The notes under the pieces are model-generated. The model made no database searches and had not been told where the DNA came from. It saw only the letters and a program-made list of their open reading frames with translations. Shown here one piece after another: positions 1 through 6,045 of a stretch of DNA of 6,295 nucleotides (position 1 is the first letter of the stretch; the number at the start of each line of letters is the position of its first letter). This DNA comes from Bacteroidales bacterium (lineage in GTDB: Bacteria; Bacteroidota; Bacteroidia; Bacteroidales; WCHB1-69): NCBI GenBank assembly GCA_017394765.1, contig JAFPXF010000029.1:1-6295 (forward strand), written 5' to 3'. Both the position numbers and the translations under genes were made by a program.

Positions 1-2253
1 GAGAACAACCTCAAGCACGTCAACGTCAGGATTCCCAAGGGGAAAATCACCGTGGTGACGGGCGTGTCGGGGTCGGGGAAGTCGTCGCTGGTGCTGGACA
101 CCATCGCGGCCAAGTCGCGGCGCGAGCTCAACGACACCTTCCCCTCCTTCACGCAGCAGTACCTGCCCAAGTACGGGCGGCCGCACGTGGGCGACATCCA
201 GAACCTGCCCATCGCCATCGTCATCGAACAGCGCAAGCCGGCCTCCAACTCCCGCTCCACCGTCGGCACCTACACCGACATCTACGCCTTGCTGCGACTG
301 CTCTTCTCGCGCATCGGGCAACCCTTCGTGGGCTACTCCGACGCCTTCTCGTTCAACCACCCGTCGGGCAGCTGTCCGCGCTGCTGTGGATTAGGCGAAA
401 TCCGCGAACTGGACATCCACAAGTTGGTCGATTTCGACAAGTCGCTCAACGACGAGGACACCATCCACTACATTGCCTTCGGCAAGGGCGGCTGGCGTTG
501 GATTCGCTACGCCCACAGCGGCCTCTTCGACCTCGACAAGAAGATCAAGGACTACACGCCTGAGGAACTCGACCTCTTCCTCAACTCGCCACAAATCAAG
601 CTGAAGAACCCGCCTGCCAACTGGCCCAAGACCGCCAAATACGAAGGCCTCATCCCCCGTATGTACCGCAGCATCATCAACTCGGAGGAGGGACTGCTCC
701 ACGCCTCCGTGCTCAACCCGATGCTGACGATGGGCACCTGTCCCGACTGCGGCGGCACGCGTCTCAACGAGAAGATACGCTCCTGCAAGATCGGCGGCCT
801 CAACATCGCCGAGGTGACCGCGATGAGCATCAGCGACTGCCACCAATGGATGGGAACCATCGACAATCCGTTAGCGGAGGACATCAAGCGGGCCACCACC
901 GAACGACTGGCGGCGTTGGAGGAGATCGGACTCGGCTACCTCACCCTCGACCGCGCCATCGGCACCCTCTCCGGCGGCGAGGCCCAGCGTTGCAAGATCG
1001 CCAAATACATCAACTCTCCCCTATCCGACGTGATGTACATCCTCGACGAACCCAGTGTGGGGCTCCACAACCACGACATCCTGCTGATGCAGAAGTCGGT
1101 GCAGAAGCTCAAAAATCACGGCAACACGGTCATCCTCGTGGAGCACCACAAGGAAATCATCAAAATCGCCGACCATATCGTCGATATGGGTCCCGGCGCG
1201 GGCATGAACGGCGGGGAAATCGTCTTTGAGGGTAGCTACGAAGAACTGCTGCACAGTCAGACGCTTACGGGCACGATGCTGAGCGCGACGAGTGCCATCA
1301 AGGAGCAGGTGCGCGCACCCAAGGACTTCTTCCTGTTGGAGAACGCCAACCTGCACAACCTGAAGAATGTTTCCGTCAAGCTGCCGTTGGGCGTGATGTG
1401 CGGCATCGCCGGCGTGGCGGGCTCCGGCAAAAGTTCGCTGATGGAATGTTTCCGCAACGCCTATCCGCACCCCGAGGAGATCGTCTATATCAGCCAGAAG
1501 AGCATCGGCATCAGCCTGCGCAGCACCCCGGCCACCTATTTGGACGTGGCCGACGACATCCGCAAGCTCTTCGCCAAGACCAACAAGACCAAGGCCGATC
1601 TCTTCTCCTTCAACGGCAAGGGCGGCTGTCCCGTCTGTCAGGGCAAGGGCGTCATCGTCAACGACATGGCCTTTATGGATGCCATCGAGACAACCTGCGA
1701 GGCCTGCGGCGGACTCCGCTACTCGCCGGAAGTCCTCTCCTACAAGGTGAACGGCCTCAACATCGCCGAGGTGATGGACCTCACCGCCAACAAAGCCGCC
1801 GAGCTGTTTTCCGGAAGTGTGATTGCCGAGAAACTGGAACCGTTGCGCAAGGTCGGCTTGGGGTACCTCCATCTGAACCAGTCGCTCTCCACCCTCTCCG
1901 GCGGCGAGCTACAGCGCATCAAGTTGGCCTCCTACCTGAACGCATCACTCAAAAAGAGCAACACTAATTCTCAATTCTCAACTCTCAATTCTCAATTGTT
2001 TATTATGGACGAGCCCTCCGACGGTCTCCACGCGGGCGACATCAAGCGCATCCTCAACCTCTTCGACACGATGGTGGAGGCGGGCAACACCATCTTCCTC
2101 ATCGAGCACAACATCGAGATGCTGAAGTCCTGCGACTGGCTCATTGAGCTCGGTCCCGGCGGCGGCGCGACGGGCGGCGACATCATCTTCGAGGGAACGC
2201 CCAAGGCGATGGCGGAGGATAAGGGGTCTGTTACGGGGGTGTATTTGCGGTAG
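1..2253 (+). CDS. uvrA: UvrA-family excinuclease ATPase, UvrA2-like, 5'-truncated by window edge
   Basis: The frame is open from base 1, so the gene begins upstream; the GTG at 52 lies inside the conserved strand before Walker A and is not a start. Probably about 20 residues are missing. Counting codon 1 at base 1 (750 residues visible), half 1 has Walker A GVSGSGKSS (21-29), NSRSTVGT, CPRC (125-128), CPDC (247-250), signature LSGGEAQR (323-330), Walker B YILDEPS (346-352) and a VEHH switch (near 381). Half 2 has GVAGSGKSS (471-479), a zinc module CPVC/CEAC (543-546, 566-569), LSGGELQR (632-639), FIMDEPS (667-673) and IEHN. Only about 95 residues separate Walker A1 from the first CxxC, against roughly 220 in E. 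coli UvrA, so the UvrB-binding domain is absent. That is the UvrA2 class, linked in other bacteria to DNA-damage or DNA-binding drug tolerance; the role here is inferred. About 12 extra residues encoded by a 7-nt repeat lie between signature 2 and Walker B2. Confidence 0.93.
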   Translation, partial: ENNLKHVNVRIPKGKITVVTGVSGSGKSSLVLDTIAAKSRRELNDTFPSFTQQYLPKYGRPHVGDIQNLPIAIVIEQRKPASNSRSTVGTYTDIYALLRLLFSRIGQPFVGYSDAFSFNHPSGSCPRCCGLGEIRELDIHKLVDFDKSLNDEDTIHYIAFGKGGWRWIRYAHSGLFDLDKKIKDYTPEELDLFLNSPQIKLKNPPANWPKTAKYEGLIPRMYRSIINSEEGLLHASVLNPMLTMGTCPDCGGTRLNEKIRSCKIGGLNIAEVTAMSISDCHQWMGTIDNPLAEDIKRATTERLAALEEIGLGYLTLDRAIGTLSGGEAQRCKIAKYINSPLSDVMYILDEPSVGLHNHDILLMQKSVQKLKNHGNTVILVEHHKEIIKIADHIVDMGPGAGMNGGEIVFEGSYEELLHSQTLTGTMLSATSAIKEQVRAPKDFFLLENANLHNLKNVSVKLPLGVMCGIAGVAGSGKSSLMECFRNAYPHPEEIVYISQKSIGISLRSTPATYLDVADDIRKLFAKTNKTKADLFSFNGKGGCPVCQGKGVIVNDMAFMDAIETTCEACGGLRYSPEVLSYKVNGLNIAEVMDLTANKAAELFSGSVIAEKLEPLRKVGLGYLHLNQSLSTLSGGELQRIKLASYLNASLKKSNTNSQFSTLNSQLFIMDEPSDGLHAGDIKRILNLFDTMVEAGNTIFLIEHNIEMLKSCDWLIELGPGGGATGGDIIFEGTPKAMAEDKGSVTGVYLR
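1966..1998 (+). repeat. Heptanucleotide tandem repeat AATTCTC, about 4.7 copies, inside uvrA
   Basis: Units start at 1966, 1973, 1980, 1987 and 1994. The first, second and fourth are exact AATTCTC, the third is AACTCTC, and the last is partial (AATT then G). The array is AT-rich within a very GC-rich gene. It is read in frame as Asn-Ser-Gln-Phe-Ser-Thr-Leu-Asn-Ser-Gln-Leu, just before Walker B of the second ATPase half. Because 7 is not a multiple of 3, gain or loss of one unit would shift the frame. Confidence 0.9.
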
Positions 2254-2257
2254 TTTC

Positions 2258-2321
2258 CACCACACTGCGCTTCGCTTGTGTGGTGTTAGTCGCACTGCGT
2301 GCGTATCGTCTCTCCGAGACG
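2258..2321. repeat. Three consecutive small hairpins after uvrA
   Basis: The stretch after the uvrA stop (2251-2253) holds three stem-loops in a row. The first pairs CACCACAC (2258-2265) with GTGTGGTG (2278-2285), with an inner GCG/CGC stem at 2267-2269 and 2273-2275. The second pairs CGCAC (2291-2295) with GTGCG (2299-2303). The third pairs CGTCTC (2307-2312) with GAGACG (2316-2321) around a 3-nt loop. None is followed by a clear T-run, so a classic Rho-independent terminator is not certain. They may serve as a composite terminator, as 3'-end protection, or be a dispersed intergenic repeat. The rest of 2322-2455 shows nothing I can name. Confidence 0.6.
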
Positions 2322-2465
2322 TTGAAAATTCACGATCAATGAATTTCCATTCTGCGGCGAACAACATCTGGGTATGGCATCATATACGCAACGGTATTCA
2401 AATCAACTTTTGATGCGAATATTGCGTTTATTTACTTCATATCATCTCGTTTTTGATAATTTTTG

Positions 2466-2473
2466 TATTTTTG
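2466..2473 (+). promoter_or_regulatory. Predicted -7 box of the fic gene
   Basis: TATTTTTG matches the Bacteroides -7 consensus TAnnTTTG and is followed by C, as at the other three promoters here. It lies 37 nt before the ATG at 2511. No TTTG sits about 20 nt upstream; the nearest, at 2452-2455, is only 10 nt away, so the -33 element is weak or missing. Confidence 0.6.
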
Positions 2474-2510
2474 CAGCGAAAAAAGAATATTATTTATTTC
2501 AAATATTGAT

Positions 2511-3617
2511 ATGAAAACTCCGTATTGGATATGGCAATATGACGAATGGCCCCGTTTCTGTTGGAACAATGACAGCATCATTGCTCCGCTGGCACGGGTT
2601 CGGGAAAAACAAGGACGGCTGCTGGGTCTGATGGATGGCTTGGGATTTGATGTGCAAAGCGCCTCTTCGCTCGAAGTGATGACTGAGGACGTGTTGCGCA
2701 ACAGTGAGATAGAAGGCTTGCTCCTCAATGTCGAGAACGTGCGTTCTTCGGTGGCACGACATCTCGGACTTGACATTGGCGGATTGTCCCATTCGGATCA
2801 CTATACCGAAGGAGTGGTGCAGGTGATGATGGATGCCGTACAACAAGCCGACACTCCGTTGACCGAAGAACGGCTGTTCAACTGGCACGCTGCCTTGTTC
2901 CCCACCGGAAGAAGTGGCGTCACACCCATCACCGTGGCGGCATGGCGCACAGGCGAAGAACCGATGCTGGTAGTGAGTGGTGCTATGGGAAAGGAGAAAA
3001 TCCACTACGTGGCACCGCCTTCGGACTATGTGCCCCGTCAGATGCAACAGTTTATACAATGGTTTAACAGCGAGCCCTCCACCGATCCCGTGTTGAAGGC
3101 CGCCATCGCGCACCTTTGGTTTGTCAACATACACCCTTTTGATGATGGCAACGGTCGTTTGACACGCACACTCACCGATATGCTATTGGCACGGGCCGAC
3201 GGATCTCAACAGCGTTTCTACAGCATGTCGGCGGCCATTTTGCGTGACAGGAACAACTACTATGATTTGCTGGAGTATATGGGCAAACATGGGTTGGACA
3301 TCACCCGATGGCTTTTGTGGTTCCTGCAAACCATGGAAGACGCCATCGACACCGCGGTTGAGAAAACCCAACGGGCAATAAGGAAATCATTGTTTTGGCA
3401 GAAGAACCGCACCGTTGTGTTGAATGAACGGCAAATCAAGGTCATCAACCGGCTTTGGGATGGATTTGAGGGCAAACTCAACACCAGCAAATGGGCAAAG
3501 ATGACAAAAGCTTCCACAGCCACCGCCTTGCGCGACATACTGGACCTTGTGGATAAAGGTATCCTTTGCCGCACCGAGGAAGGAGGCCGCAGCACCAATT
3601 ACAGATTGGTTGAATAA
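2511..3617 (+). CDS. Fic family protein (DUF4172 + Fic + C-terminal winged helix)
   Basis: 368 residues from the ATG at 2511. A longer reading from TTG 2463 would run through the -7 box, so I reject it. Residues about 3-80 match the DUF4172 N-terminal region (KTPYWIWQ, then REKQGRLLG). NSEIEG (64-69) is the inhibitory helix, with Glu68 expected to clash with ATP gamma-phosphate. HYVAPPSDYVP (165-175) is the target-docking flap. The catalytic loop HPFDDGNGRLTR (208-219) is complete: His208, Asp212, Gly213-Asn-Gly-Arg216 and Arg219. Residues about 304-368 look like a winged helix-turn-helix. Fic enzymes of this type usually transfer AMP from ATP to a hydroxyl side chain of a target protein; the target here is unknown. 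The N-terminal position of the inhibitory motif makes it class II (self-inhibited), which fits the lack of a neighbouring antitoxin gene. There is no signal peptide, so it is cytoplasmic. Confidence 0.95.
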   Translation: MKTPYWIWQYDEWPRFCWNNDSIIAPLARVREKQGRLLGLMDGLGFDVQSASSLEVMTEDVLRNSEIEGLLLNVENVRSSVARHLGLDIGGLSHSDHYTEGVVQVMMDAVQQADTPLTEERLFNWHAALFPTGRSGVTPITVAAWRTGEEPMLVVSGAMGKEKIHYVAPPSDYVPRQMQQFIQWFNSEPSTDPVLKAAIAHLWFVNIHPFDDGNGRLTRTLTDMLLARADGSQQRFYSMSAAILRDRNNYYDLLEYMGKHGLDITRWLLWFLQTMEDAIDTAVEKTQRAIRKSLFWQKNRTVVLNERQIKVINRLWDGFEGKLNTSKWAKMTKASTATALRDILDLVDKGILCRTEEGGRSTNYRLVE

Positions 3618-3618
3618 G

Positions 3619-3683
3619 CTATGAAAATTCGTATAAGAGTTGAGGTGCATCAGGGAACTGGCTATGTTGCGGAATTTTCATAG
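3619..3683. repeat. Perfect 12-bp inverted repeat directly after fic
   Basis: CTATGAAAATTC (3619-3630) is exactly complementary to GAATTTTCATAG (3672-3683), with a 41-nt interior. The left arm starts one base after the fic stop codon. Inside, AGTT (3638-3641) and AACT (3656-3659) could pair as well. The right arm is not followed by a T-run. It could end the fic transcript through a long stem, or be the footprint of a small mobile or palindromic element. Confidence 0.65.
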
Positions 3684-3694
3684 TGTTACAATTC

Positions 3695-3727
3695 TTTGAA
3701 CGGAATTCGAAATAATTTGTACTTTTG
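3695..3727 (+). promoter_or_regulatory. Predicted promoter of the Sel1-repeat gene (TTTG-N21-TACTTTTG)
   Basis: TTTG at 3695-3698 and TACTTTTG at 3720-3727 fit the Bacteroides -33 (TTTG) and -7 (TAnnTTTG) elements with 21 nt between them. Transcription should begin near 3734, giving a short leader in which the first ATG is at 3751. Confidence 0.75.
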
Positions 3728-3750
3728 CAAGTTCAAAGAAGAAACTGATT

Positions 3751-3792
3751 ATGGAACATAAAAACAACAAATCAGGTTCAAACAAACAATGA
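3751..3792 (+). CDS. Possible 13-codon leader ORF coupled to the Sel1 gene
   Basis: The first ATG downstream of the predicted promoter opens a 13-residue frame, MEHKNNKSGSNKQ, ending at TGA 3790-3792. Its stop overlaps the ATG of the Sel1 gene (3789-3791) as ATGA, the layout typical of translational coupling. The peptide is polar and Asn/Lys-rich, with no run of one amino acid that would suggest classical attenuation. No family is recognisable. A frame this short can occur by chance, so I treat it as a candidate only. Confidence 0.35.
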   Translation: MEHKNNKSGSNKQ

Positions 3793-4691
3793 AAAAGAAA
3801 GTATCCAAAAAATCCGAACCTTTGACGTATGAAGAAGCGGTAGCGTTGCACGAGTCCGGCAATAAGTTGTCAGACAAGCAGGTTTTGGAGATTTACCGTC
3901 TCGCCTACGCATACGATCATGGAGAACGACATTTAAAATGCGACCACGTCAAAGCTTTGGAATTGTATCGAATGGCGGCTGCACACGGAGATCATGATGC
4001 TGAATTCGCGGTCGGTTTGTGTTATTATTATGGCCAAGGATGCGATGTTGACTATACTAAGGCGGTGGAGTGGTATCAGCGAGCGGCCGACCATGGCAAC
4101 AGGGATGCAATGCATAACCTTGCTAATTGCTATTATAACGGTGAAGGCTGTGAAAAGGATTTAGCCAAGCATATCTATTGGCTTAAGCGGGCGGTGAAAA
4201 AGGGGGACACCCTGGCGATGTGGGCCCTTTCTACCCGCTATCACTGGGGCGAAGGAGTGCGGAAGAATTTGCCTGCTGCCATCCGCTGGATAAAAAAGTC
4301 GGCGGAAGGCGGTTGCGCATGGGGACAATACGACCTTTCGTGGTATTATCGGAAAGGCATTGGTGTGGATCAAAGCGAAGAATTGGAATTTTTCTGGGCC
4401 ATGAAAGCGGCTGAACAAGGCGATGATTATGCGCAAAACACCGTTGGAACCTTCTATAGTGACGGAATCTCTGTGAAGAAAGACAGTGAAACGGCCATGC
4501 AGTGGTTTCGTCGTGCGGCCAAAAAGAAAAACGAAGAGGCTGCATATAACATGGCCATCCTTTATGAAGAAGGCGACGGTGTGGAGCAAAACTACAAAGA
4601 GGCTTTGCGATGGTATCGTTTGGCCGACAAATGGGGAAAAGAGGGAGTGGAAGAGGATATAATTCGCCTGAAGGCACTCATCAAGGCATAA
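3789..4691 (+). CDS. Sel1-repeat (tetratricopeptide-like) protein
   Basis: 300 residues, starting at ATG 3789; no other ATG lies upstream in frame. After a lysine-rich N-terminus (MKKKVSKKSE) with no signal peptide or membrane segment, the protein is almost all Sel1-like repeats. One divergent unit at about 30-68 is followed by six units of exactly 36 residues: 69-104, 105-140, 141-176, 177-212, 213-248 and 249-284. Each follows the pattern A-x(n)-L-x(2)-Y-x(2)-G-x-G-V-x(2)-D-x(3)-A-x(2)-W-x(3)-A-A-x(2)-G. The last 16 residues form a charged capping helix. Sel1 repeats are helix-turn-helix solenoids that bind other proteins; no catalytic residues are expected or seen. The partner is unknown and the neighbours give no firm clue. 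The gene is visibly less GC-rich than uvrA. It has its own promoter and a strong terminator, so it is probably monocistronic. Confidence 0.92.
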   Translation: MKKKVSKKSEPLTYEEAVALHESGNKLSDKQVLEIYRLAYAYDHGERHLKCDHVKALELYRMAAAHGDHDAEFAVGLCYYYGQGCDVDYTKAVEWYQRAADHGNRDAMHNLANCYYNGEGCEKDLAKHIYWLKRAVKKGDTLAMWALSTRYHWGEGVRKNLPAAIRWIKKSAEGGCAWGQYDLSWYYRKGIGVDQSEELEFFWAMKAAEQGDDYAQNTVGTFYSDGISVKKDSETAMQWFRRAAKKKNEEAAYNMAILYEEGDGVEQNYKEALRWYRLADKWGKEGVEEDIIRLKALIKA

Positions 4692-4710
4692 AATAGCCTC
4701 GACAGCAATA

Positions 4711-4780
4711 TTGCAGACTTTCGGGCTATATCTCAACAAAAAATCGAGTTATAGCCCGAAAGTTCGCATTTTCATTTTGT
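4711..4780 (+). terminator. Strong stem-loop terminator after the Sel1 gene
   Basis: ACTTTCGGGCTATATCTC (4717-4734) pairs with GAGTTATAGCCCGAAAGT (4746-4763) with a single mismatch over 18 positions, around an 11-nt loop (4735-4745). A few more outer pairs are possible (TGC 4712-4714 with GCA 4766-4768). The right arm runs into a T-rich stretch (4769-4780), as expected for intrinsic termination of the gene that ends at 4691. Confidence 0.85.
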
Positions 4781-4795
4781 TGTGAATTGATGTTT

Positions 4796-4829
4796 TTTGT
4801 CCAAAGACATTGAAAAACTAGTATTTTTG
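4796..4829 (+). promoter_or_regulatory. Predicted promoter of the TlpA-like lipoprotein gene
   Basis: TATTTTTG (4822-4829) matches TAnnTTTG, and TTTG at 4796-4799 could be the -33 element at a 22-nt spacing. The leader to the ATG at 4872 is about 35-40 nt, A-rich and without a Shine-Dalgarno sequence. Confidence 0.7.
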
Positions 4830-4871
4830 CCGCTCAAAAACAAATAAAGAAAGTTTTAAAACAAATTCAAT

Positions 4872-5930
4872 ATGAAACACATTACTAAAATTCTCACAGT
4901 TTGCTGTCTTATGGTGGTGGCTATGGCGCTGGCGATCGGTGTCAGCGGATGCCGTAACAGCCAACCCGAGTATTGTACCGTGAAAGGTACCATCAAGGGA
5001 CTTAAAGAGGGAACAAAAATCAGACTGGAAGACGAGTTTGACCATTTCAAGGTTATTGAGACGACCCGTGTCAAGGATGGACACTTTGAGTTCCATCCTC
5101 GTATTTCATCGCCAACCCACGTGTATCTGTATTCACAAGACGACACGCAGTTGAAAGATTTCTTTCTCGAGCCGGGAACGATTGTCGTGGAAGTGGACGC
5201 CTCTGACGAGAAGGATTATGAGGTCAACAACGCGACTGGCACTACCGCCAACGATATCTTCAAGAAGATTGACGAATTAGAAAACAGTGGCGATCAAGAG
5301 GCGGTCGAGGCGATCAAGCGAGAAGTGATTAACGCAGAACAAGCTGGTCCGTTGGCATTGTATTATGCGGCACATTGGTATTCATCGGCAGAGGCGCTTG
5401 GCATTCTCGACCGCCTGATACCTGAGCTGGCTGATAAGCAATACGTTTCTGAATTACGTGAGGAACTGACACGCCGTCTGAAAACCGAGCCGGCGCCGGA
5501 AGGCAGTAAGCCCAACTATTTCATCGATATGACCTATCCTGACGCTACCGGGAAGCCTGTCAGCCTGAAGTCGGTGGTAAACAATCCGGCCAACCGCTAT
5601 GTCCTGCTGGATTTCTGGGCCACCTGGTGCAGCGGATGTGTGGAAAGCATTCCACAGCTTAAGGAACTCTACACCAAATATCACGAAAAGGGATTGGAGA
5701 TCTATTCCGTGGCCGAAAACCCCGATGTGGACTATTGGAAGACCTTCATCAAAGAAAAAGGTATGACGTGGGTGAATGTATGTGACGATCAGCCCGGACG
5801 AGACAGCAAGGCCTGGAAAGATTATACCCTTCCCGGCATTCCGACCGTCCTGCTGATTGACGGCGAGACTGGCGCCATCATCGCCCGCGATGTGGATATG
5901 GACAAGATACTGGGTGAATTACTCCAATAG
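4872..5930 (+). CDS. DUF4369/TlpA-like thioredoxin-fold lipoprotein
   Basis: 352 residues. Residues 1-26 are a lipoprotein signal peptide (KHITK, then a hydrophobic core) with lipobox VSGC, so Cys27 should be acylated and the protein anchored in the envelope. Residues about 34-125 match DUF4369 (GTIKGLKEGTKIRL, then DGHFEF, then FFLEPGTIVVEVD). A helical, charged linker spans 126-212. From about 215 a TlpA/ResA-like thioredoxin fold follows: VLLDFWATWCSGC (active site Cys253 and Cys256), then PQLKELYTKY and GIPTVLLID with cis-Pro324. Such Bacteroidota proteins are thiol-disulfide reductases or oxidases in the envelope, often annotated AhpC/TSA or TlpA family; the substrate is unknown. The usual Pro before the second active-site Cys is Gly here, which should alter the redox potential. 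The terminator upstream and the promoter at 4796-4829 suggest a separate transcript. Confidence 0.93.
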   Translation: MKHITKILTVCCLMVVAMALAIGVSGCRNSQPEYCTVKGTIKGLKEGTKIRLEDEFDHFKVIETTRVKDGHFEFHPRISSPTHVYLYSQDDTQLKDFFLEPGTIVVEVDASDEKDYEVNNATGTTANDIFKKIDELENSGDQEAVEAIKREVINAEQAGPLALYYAAHWYSSAEALGILDRLIPELADKQYVSELREELTRRLKTEPAPEGSKPNYFIDMTYPDATGKPVSLKSVVNNPANRYVLLDFWATWCSGCVESIPQLKELYTKYHEKGLEIYSVAENPDVDYWKTFIKEKGMTWVNVCDDQPGRDSKAWKDYTLPGIPTVLLIDGETGAIIARDVDMDKILGELLQ

Positions 5931-5931
5931 T

Positions 5932-5961
5932 GGTAGAGACGTACCATGGCGCGTCCCTACC
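5932..5961. repeat. 28-nt near-palindrome centred on CCATGG
   Basis: Positions 5933-5960 read almost the same on both strands: GTAG-x-GACG pairs with CGTC-x-CTAC around CCATGG. Of 14 pairs, 11 are Watson-Crick, one is a G-T wobble and two are mismatches; one further pair (5932 with 5961) extends it. It starts 2 nt after the stop at 5930. It is not followed by a strong T-run, but may still end transcription. From memory, GTAGAGACG-type palindromes recur between genes in Bacteroidales and cyanobacteria, so this may be a dispersed REP-like element; I could not check. Confidence 0.65.
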
Positions 5962-5972
5962 GAGCAATTTCA

Positions 5973-6007
5973 TTTGTCCGCGTATATTCGAAATTTGTGT
6001 ATCTTTG
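5973..6007 (+). promoter_or_regulatory. Predicted promoter of the DUF362 lipoprotein gene
   Basis: TATCTTTG (6000-6007) matches the -7 consensus TAnnTTTG and is followed by CA. TTTG at 5973-5976 is a possible -33 element with a rather long 23-nt gap. The leader before ATG 6046 is A-rich with no Shine-Dalgarno sequence. Confidence 0.68.
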
Positions 6008-6045
6008 CAGAAAAAAATCACATTAGTTAACAGGAATCAATCAAA

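Noticed and set aside
52..54. GTG as start of the UvrA-like gene
   Set aside because: The frame is open to base 1 and the codons before 52 encode conserved UvrA sequence (ENNLKHVNVRIPKGK), so the real start is outside the window.
1021..1872. Long antisense open frame of 283 codons within uvrA
   Set aside because: It mirrors the GC-rich codons of uvrA on the opposite strand and shows no recognisable motif; uvrA itself has every expected motif.
846..1967. Other + strand open frames inside uvrA (846-1229 and 1398-1967)
   Set aside because: Arg/Gln/His-rich out-of-frame readings of the GC-rich uvrA sequence, with no domain.
1966..1998. Tandem repeat as a CRISPR array
   Set aside because: Units are 7 nt with no spacers and are part of a coding frame.
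2144..2413. Open frame over the uvrA 3' end and the hairpin region
   Set aside because: It reads across palindromes and intergenic sequence, has no own promoter and its product is low-complexity Arg/Ser.
2463..2510. TTG start extending the Fic protein by 16 residues
   Set aside because: The TTG lies upstream of the -7 box, so it would not be in the transcript; the ATG at 2511 gives the family's normal N-terminus.
2511..3617. Fic gene as half of a toxin-antitoxin operon
   Set aside because: No small antitoxin-like gene is adjacent on either side, and the inhibitory motif is within the protein itself.
3789..4691. Sel1 protein as secreted or lipoprotein
   Set aside because: The N-terminus is charged throughout, with no hydrophobic core or lipobox.
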